Shown here: positions 55,501 through 64,000 of the stretch, piece after piece
Numbering within the stretch: position 1 is the stretch's first letter
How the letters are laid out: each line of letters opens with the position of its first letter
NCBI GenBank assembly: GCA_035771165.1
Contig: JAWNZC010000294.1
Location: 496,001 to 560,000 of the forward strand
Length of the DNA: 64,000 nucleotides
Source: Paragorgia papillata
Taxonomy: Eukaryota > Cnidaria > Anthozoa > Scleralcyonacea > Coralliidae
Direction of reading: 5' to 3'
The notes under the pieces: generated by a model
What the model was told of the DNA's origin: nothing
The model's database searches: none
What the model saw: only the letters and a program-made list of their open reading frames with translations
Position numbers and translations under genes: made by a program

Positions 55501-58500
55501 CTAAACTAACTAAACTAACCAAACTAACTAAACTAACTAAACTAACCAAACTAACTAAACTAACCAAACTAACTAAACTAACTAAACTAACTAAACTAAC
55601 TAACTAACTAAACTAACTAAACTATATAAACTAACTAAACTAACTAAACTAACTAAACTAACTAAACTAACTAAACTAACTAAACTAACTAAACTAACTA
55701 AACTAAGCAAACTAACTAAACTAACTAACTAAACTAACTAAACTAACTAAACTAACTAAACTAACTAAACTAATCTAAACTAACTAAACTAACTAAACTA
55801 ACTAAACTAAACTAACTAAACTAACTAAACTAACTAAACTAACTAACTAAACTAACTAAATTAACTAAACTAACTAAACTAACTAAACTAACTAACTAAA
55901 CTAACTAAACTAACTAAACTAACTAAACTAACTAAATTAACTGAACTAACCGAACTAGCTGAACTAACTGAACTAACTAAACTAACTAAACTAACTAAAC
56001 TAACTAAACTAACTAAACTAACTAAACTAACTAAACTAACTAAACTAACTAAACTAACTAAACTAACTAAACTAACTAAACTAACTAAACTAACTAAACT
56101 AACTAAACTAACTAAACTAACTAAACTAACCAAACTAACCAAACTAACTAAACTAACTAAACTAACTAAACTAACTAAACTAACTAAACTAACTAAACTA
56201 ACTAAACTAACTAAACTAACTAAACTAACTAAACTAACTAAACTAACTAAACTAACTAAACTAACTAAACTAACTAAACTAACTAACTAAACTAACTAAA
56301 CTAACTAAACTAACTAAACTAACTAAACTAACTAAACTAGCTAAACTAACTAAACTAACTAAACTAACTAAACTAACTAAACTAACTAAACTAACTAAAC
56401 TAACTAAACTAACTAAACTAACTAAACTAACTAAACTAACTAAACTAACTAAACTAACTAAACTAACTAACAAACTAAACTAACTAAACTAACTAAACTA
56501 ACTAAACTAACTAAACTAACTAAACTAACTAAACTAACTAAACTAACTAAACTAACTAAACTAACTAAACTAACTAAACTAACTAAACTAACTAAACTAA
56601 CTAAACTAACTAAACTAACTAAACTAACTAAACTAACTGAACTAACTGAACTAACTGAACTAACTGAACTAACTGAACTAACTAAACTAACTAAACTAAC
56701 TAAACTAACTAAACTAACTAAACTAACTAAACTAACTAAACTAACTAAACTAACTAAACTAACTAAACTAACTAAACTAACTAAACTAACTAAACTAACT
56801 AAACTAACTAAACTAACTAAACTAACTAAACTAACTAAACTAACTAAACTAACTAAACTAACTAAACTAACTAAACTAACTAAACTAACTAAACTAACTA
56901 AACTAACTAAACTAACTAAACTAACTAAACTAACTAAACTAACTAAACTAACTAAACTAACTAAACTAACTAAACTAACTAAACTAACTAAACTAACTAA
57001 ACTAACTGAACTAACTGAACTAACTGAACTAACTGAACTAACTGAACTAACTAAACTAACTAAACTAACTAAACTAACTAAACTAACTAAACTAACTAAA
57101 CTAACTAAACTAACTAAACTAACTAAACTAACTAAACTAACTAAACTAACTAAACTAACTAAACTAACTAAACTAACTAAACTAACTAAACTAACTAAAC
57201 TAACTAAACTAACTAACTAACTAAACTAACTAAACTAACTAAACTAACTAAACTAACTAACTAAACTAACTAAACTAACTAAACTAACTAAACTAACTAA
57301 ACTAACTAAACTAACTAAACTAACTAAACTAACTAAACTAACTAACTAACTAAACTAACTAATCTAACTAAACTAACTAAACTAACTAAACTAACTAAAC
57401 TAACTAAGCTAACTAAACTAACTAAACTAACTAAACTAACTAAACTAACTAAACTAACTAAACTAACTAACTAACTAAACTAACTAAACTAACTAAACTA
57501 ACTAAACTAACTGAACTAACTGAACTAACTGAACTAACTGAACTAACTGAACTAACTGAACTAACTAAACTAACTAAACTAACTAAACTAACTAAACTAA
57601 CTAAACTAACTAAACTAACTAAACTAACTAAACTAACTAAACTAACTAAACTAACTAAACTAACTAAACTAACTAAACTAACTAAACTAACTAAACTAAC
57701 TAACTAAACTAACTAAACTAACTAAACTAACTAAACTAACTGAACTAACTGAACTAACTCAACTAACTCAACTAACTCAACTAACTAAACTAACTAAACG
57801 AACTAAACTAACTAAACTAACTAAACTAACTAAACTAACTAAACTAACTAAACTAACTAAACTAACTAAACTAACTAAACTAACTAAACTAACTAAACTA
57901 ACTAAACTAACTAAACTAACTAAACTAACTAAACTAACTGAACTAACTGAACTAACTGAACTAACTGAACTAACTGAACTAACTAAACTAACTAAACTAA
58001 CTAAACTAACTAAACTAACTAAACTAACTAAACTAACTAAACTAACTAAACTAACTAAACTAACTAAACTAACTAAACTAACTAAACTAACTAACTAAAC
58101 TAACTAAACTAACTAAACTAACTAAACTAACTAAACTAACTAAACTAACTAAACTAACTAAACTAACTAAACTAACTAAACTAACTAAACTAACTAAACT
58201 AACTAAACTAACTAAACTAACTAAACTAACTAAACTAACTAAACTAACTAAACTAACTAAACTAACTAACTAACTAAACTAACTAAACTAACTAAACTAA
58301 CTAAACTAACTAACTAAACTAACTAAACTAACTAAACTAACTAAACTAACTAAACTAACTAAACTAACTAAACTAACTAAACTAACTAAACTAACTAACT
58401 AACTAAACTAACTAATCTAACTAAACTAACTAAACTAACTAAACTAACTAAACTAACTAAGCTAACTAAACTAACTAAACTAACTAAACTAACTAAACTA

Positions 58501-61500
58501 ACTAAACTAACTAAACTAACTAACTAACTAAACTAACTAAACTAACTAAACTAACTAAACTAACTGAACTAACTGAACTAACTGAACTAACTAACTGAAC
58601 TAACTGAACTAACTGAACTAACTAAACTAACTAAACTAACTAAACTAACTAAACTAACTAAACTAACTAAACTAACTAAACTAACTAAACTAACTAAACT
58701 AACTAAACTAACTAAACTAACTAAACTAACTAAACTAACTAAACTAACTAAACTAACTAAACTAACTAACTAAACTAACTAAACTAACTAAACTAACTAA
58801 ACTAACTGAACTAACTGAACTAACTAACTCAACTAACTCAACTAACTCAACTAACTAAACTAACTAAACTAACTAAACTAACTAAACTAACTAAACTAAC
58901 TAAACTAACTAAACTAACTAAACTAACTAAACTAACTAAACTAACTAAACTAACTAAACTAACTAAACTAACTAAACTAACTAAACTAACTAAACTAACT
59001 AAACTAGCTAAGCTAACTAAACTAACTAAACTAACTAAACTAACTAAACTAACTAAACTAACTAAACTAACTAAACTAACTAAACTAGCTAAACTAACTA
59101 AACTAACTAAACTAACTAAACTAACTAAACTAACTAAACTAACTAAACTAACTAAACTAACTAAACTAACTAAACTAACTAAACTAACTAAACTAACTGA
59201 ACTAACTGAACTAACTGAACTAACTGAACTAACTGAACTAACTAAACTAACTAAACTAACTAAAACTAACTAAACTAACTAAACTAACTAAACTAACTAA
59301 ACTAACTAAACTAACTAAACTAACTAAACTAACTAAACTAACTAAACTAACTAAACTAACTAAACTAACTAAACTAACTAAACTAACTAAACTAACTAAA
59401 CTAACTAAACTAACTAAACTAACTAAACTAACTAAACTAACTAAACTAACTAAACTAACTAAACTAACTAAACTAACTAACTAACTAAACTAACTAAACT
59501 AACTAAACTAACTAAACTAACTGAACTAACTGAACTAACTGAACTAACTGAACTAACTGAACTAACTAAACTAACTAAACTAACTAAACTAACTAAACTA
59601 ACTAAACTAACTAAACTAACTAAACTAACTAAACTAACTAAACTAACTAAACTAACTAAACTAACTAAACTAACTAAACTAACTAAACTAACTAAACTAA
59701 CTAAACTAACTAAACTAACTAAACTAACTAAACTAACTAAACTAACTAAACTAACTAAACTAACTAAACTAACTAAACTAACTAAACTAACTAAACTAAC
59801 TAAACTAACTAAACTAACTAAACTAACTAACTAACTAAACTAACTAAACTAACTAAACTAACTAAACTAACTAACTAAACTAACTAAACTAACTAAACTA
59901 ACTAAACTAACTAAACTAACTAAACTAACTAAACTAACTAAACTAACTAAACTAACTAAACTAACTAACTAACTAAACTAACTAATCTAACTAAACTAAC
60001 TAAACTAACTAAACTAACTAAACTAACTAAGCTAACTAAACTAACTAAACTAACTAAACTAACTGAACTAACTGAACTAACTAAACTAACTAAACTAACT
60101 AAACTAACTAAACTAACTAAACTAACTAAACTAACTAACTAAACTAACCAAACTAACTAAACTAACCAGACTAACCAAACTAACTAAGTAAACTAACTAA
60201 ACTAACTAAACTAACTAACTAAACTAACTAAACTAACTAAACTAACTAAACTAACTAAACTAACTAACTAAACTAACTAAACTAACTAAACTAACTAAAC
60301 TAACTAAACTAACTAACTAAACTAACTAAACTAACTAAACTAACTAAACTAACTGAACTAACTGAACTAACTCAACTAACTCAACTAACTCAACTAACTA
60401 AACTAACTAAACTAACTAAACTAACTAAACTAACTAAACTAACTAAACTAACTAAACTAACTAAACTAACTAAACTAACTAAACTAACTAAACTAACTAA
60501 ACTAACTAAACTAACTAAACTAACTAAACTAACTAAACTAACTAAACTAACTGAACTAACTGAACTAACTGAACTAACTGAACTAACTGAACTAACTAAA
60601 CTAACTAAACTAACTAAACTAACTAAACTAACTAAACTAACTAAACTAACTAAACTAACTAAACTAACTAAACTAACTAAACTAACTAAACTAACTAAAC
60701 TAACTAAACTAACTAAACTAACTAAACTAACTAAACTAACTAAACTAACTAAACTAACTAAACTAACTAAACTAACTAAACTAACTAAACTAACTAAACT
60801 AACTAAACTAACTAAACTAACTAAACTAACTAAACTAACTAAACTAACTAAACTAACTAAACTAACTAAACTAACTAACTAACTAAACTAACTAAACTAA
60901 CTAAACTAACTAAACTAACTAACTAAACTAACTAAACTAACTAAACTAACTAAACTAACTAAACTAACTAAACTAACTAAACTAACTAAACTAACTAAAC
61001 TAACTAACTAACTAAACTAACTAATCTAACTAAACTAACTAAACTAACTAAACTAACTAAACTAACTAAGCTAACTAAACTAACTAAACTAACTAAACTA
61101 ACTAAACTAACTAAACTAACTAAACTAACTAACTAACTAAACTAACTAAACTAACTAAACTAACTAAACTAACTGAACTAACTGAACTAACTGAACTAAC
61201 TGAACTAACTGAACTAACTGAACTAACTAAACTAACTAAACTAACTAAACTAACTAAACTAACTAAACTAACTAAACTAACTAAACTAACTAAACTAACT
61301 AAACTAACTAAACTAACTAAACTAACTAAACTAACTAAACTAACTAAACTAACTAAACTAACTAAACTAACTAACTAAACTAACTAAACTAACTAAACTA
61401 ACTAAACTAACTGAACTAACTGAACTAACTCAACTAACTCAACTAACTCAACTAACTAAACTAACTAAACTAACTAAACTAACTAAACTAACTAAACTAA

Positions 61501-64000
61501 CTAAACTAACTAAACTAACTAAACTAACTAAACTAACTAAACTAACTAAACTAACTAAACTAACTAAACTAACTAAACTAACTAAACTAACTAAACTAAC
61601 TAAACTAGCTAAGCTAACTAAACTAACTAAACTAACTAAACTAACTAAACTAACTAAACTAACTAAACTAACTAAACTAACTAAACTAGCTAAACTAACT
61701 AAACTAACTAAACTAACTAAACTAACTAAACTAACTAAACTAACTAAACTAACTAAACTAACTAAACTAACTAAACTAACTAAACTAACTAAACTAACTG
61801 AACTAACTGAACTAACTGAACTAACTGAACTAACTGAACTAACTAAACTAACTAAACTAACTAAACTAACTAAACTAACTAAACTAACTAAACTAACTAA
61901 ACTAACTAAACTAACTAAACTAACTAAACTAACTAAACTAACTAAACTAACTAAACTAACTAAACTAACTAAACTAACTAAACTAACTAAACTAACTAAA
62001 CTAACTAAACTAACTAAACTAACTAAACTAACTAAACTAACTAAACTAACTAAACTAACTAAACTAACTAAACTAACTAACTAACTAAACTAACTAAACT
62101 AACTAAACTAACTAAACTAACTAACTAACTAAACTAACTAAACTAACTAAACTAACTAAACTAACTAACTAAACTAACTAAACTAACTAAACTAACTAAA
62201 CTAACTAAACTAACTAAACTAACTAAACTAACTAAACTAACTAAACTAACTAAACTAACTGAACTAACTGAACTAACTGAACTAACTGAACTAACTGAAC
62301 TAACTAAACTAACTAAACTAACTAAACTAACTAAACTAACTAAACTAACTAAACTAACTAAACTAACTAAACTAACTAAACTAACTAAACTAACTAAACT
62401 AACTAAACTAACTAAACTAACTAAACTAACTAAACTAACTAAACTAACTAAACTAACTAAACTAACTAAACTAACTAAACTAACTAAACTAACTAAACTA
62501 ACTAAACTAACTAAACTAACTAAACTAACTAAACTAACTAACTAACTAAACTAACTAAACTAACTAAACTAACTAAACTAACTGAACTAACTGAACTAAC
62601 TGAACTAACTGAACTAACTGAACTAACTAAACTAACTAAACTAACTAAACTAACTAAACTAACTAAACTAACTAAACTAACTAAACTAACTAAACTAACT
62701 AAACTAACTAAACTAACTAAACTAACTAAACTAACTAAACTAACTAAACTAACTAAACTAACTAAACTAACTAAACTAACTAAACTAACTAAACTAACTA
62801 AACTAACTAAACTAACTAAACTAACTAAACTAACTAAACTAACTAAACTAACTAAACTAACTAAACTAACTAAACTAACTAAACTAACTAAACTAACTAA
62901 CTAACTAAACTAACTAACTAAACTAACTAAACTAACTAAACTAAACTAAACTAACTAAACTAACTAAACTAACTAAACTAACTAAACTAACTAAACTAAC
63001 TAAACTAACTAAACTAACTAAACTAACTAAACTAACTAAACTAACTAACTAACTAAACTAACTAATCTAACTAAACTAACTAAACTAACTAAACTAACTA
63101 AACTAACTAAGCTAACTAAACTAACTAAACTAACTAAACTAACTGAACTAACTGAACTAACTAAACTAACTAAACTAACTAAACTAACTAAACTAACTAA
63201 ACTAACTAAACTAACTAACTAAACTAACCAAACTAACTAAACTAACCAGACTAACCAAACTAACTAAGTAAACTAACTAAACTAACTAAACTAACTAACT
63301 AAACTAACTAAACTAACTAAACTAACTAAACTAACTAAACTAACTAACTAAACTAACTAAACTAACTAAACTAACTAAACTAACTAAACTAACTAACTAA
63401 ACTAACTAAACTAACTAAACTAACTAAACTAACTGAACTAACTGAACTAACTCAACTAACTCAACTAACTCAACTAACTAAAACTAACTAAACTAACTAA
63501 ACTAACTAAACTAACTAAACTAACTAAACTAACTAAACTAACTAAACTAACTAAACTAACTAAACTAACTAAACTAACTAAACTAACTAAACTAACTAAA
63601 CTAACTAAACTAACTAAACTAACTAAACTAACTAAACTAACTAAACTAACTAAACTAACTAAACTAACTAAACTAACTAAACTAACTAAACTAACTAACT
63701 AAACTAACTAAACTAACTAAACTAACTAAACTAACTAAACTAACTAAACTAACTAAACTAACTAAACTAACTAAACTAACTAAACTAACTAAACTAACTA
63801 AACTAACTAAACTAACTAAACTAACTAAACTAACTAAACTAACTAAACTAACTAAACTAACTAAACTAACTAAACTAACTAAACTAACTAAACTAACTAA
63901 ACTAACTAAACTAACTGAACTAACTGAACTAACTGAACTAACTGAACTAACTGAACTAACTAAACTAACTAAACTAACTAAACTAACTAAACTAACTAAA
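46589..64000. repeat. CTAACTAAA nonamer satellite, at least 17.4 kb, with higher-order repeats
   Basis: The array is a 9-bp tandem repeat running to the window edge. Because 9 is a multiple of three, the minus strand is open as an endless Leu-Val-Ser peptide; these frames are not genes. Variant units come in small blocks: CTAACTGAA (usually 3-6 in a row), CTAACTCAA (2-5), CTAGCTAAA singly, CTAACCAAA, and 13-bp units with an extra CTAA. Block order repeats at kilobase scale: 49094-49552 recurs at 51696-52154 (2602 bp), and markers at 59984 and 60166 recur at 63064 and 63246 (both 3080 bp). The unit is not a known telomere repeat. Assembly collapse or expansion is possible. Confidence 0.95.

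Noticed and set aside
49094..56473. Long minus-strand frames encoding (Leu-Val-Ser)n
   Set aside because: They exist only because the 9-bp repeat keeps frame and lacks stops on that strand; variant units and 4-bp insertions end them at random.
46589..64000. Telomeric or subtelomeric array
   Set aside because: The unit (TTTAGTTAG on the other strand) contains no G-cluster of the animal TTAGGG/TTAGG type and variant blocks show satellite-like higher order; it also borders a gene exon.

Overview
This is animal (metazoan) nuclear DNA. It is AT-rich and has no operons. The only host-type coding signal is a series of spliced scavenger-receptor cysteine-rich (SRCR) domain exons, each bounded by phase-1 AG/GT splice sites. 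The rest is mobile DNA: a CR1-like LINE, a Penelope-like element with a GIY-YIG domain, a hAT transposase, a Crypton-like tyrosine recombinase, many MITEs and foldback elements, and tRNA-headed SINE pieces. A large SRCR repertoire with this mix of elements suggests a marine invertebrate such as a sponge or cnidarian; the species cannot be named from the sequence. Host gene: five complete SRCR exons and one truncated one lie on the minus strand at 45731-46033, 40277-40385 (broken), 38679-38993, 13918-14223, 12728-13045 and 1293-1598. They share orientation and phase 1-1 boundaries, so the simplest reading is one long multi-SRCR receptor or secreted protein gene transcribed right to left, with introns swollen by repeats. 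Its first and last exons are outside the window. Layout: 1-1080, two palindromic element ends head to head; 1.1-5.8 kb, SRCR exon and small palindromic repeats; 5.8-11.1 kb, a palindromic element split by a 4.27-kb transposon that carries its own minisatellite; 11.2-15.8 kb, three MITEs around two SRCR exons; 16.7-19.6 kb, decayed ORFs resembling Polinton/Maverick-type structural genes, split by a hAT MITE and a (TTG)n tract; 19.7-23.7 kb, a 4.03-kb element with 1.2-kb inverted arms, inserted in a SINE; 24.3-28.3 kb, a palindrome followed by a broken LINE; 30.0-32.1 kb, an intact tyrosine recombinase gene between two palindromic hairpins; 32.5-36.9 kb, a LINE scrap and a nearly intact hAT transposase; 37.0-38.6 kb, two MITEs, one holding a captured coding exon with its splice donor; 38.7-46.0 kb, SRCR exons, tandem repeats and a rearranged Penelope-like element; 46.3-64.0 kb, tetranucleotide arrays passing into at least 17.4 kb of a 9-bp satellite (CTAACTAAA) with kilobase-scale higher-order duplications. 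The most unusual items are the recombinase with hairpin ends, the 4.27-kb element packed with CGTGTTG motifs, the MITE with a trapped exon, and the nonamer array apparently inside an SRCR gene intron. No new enzymatic or defence system is evident.
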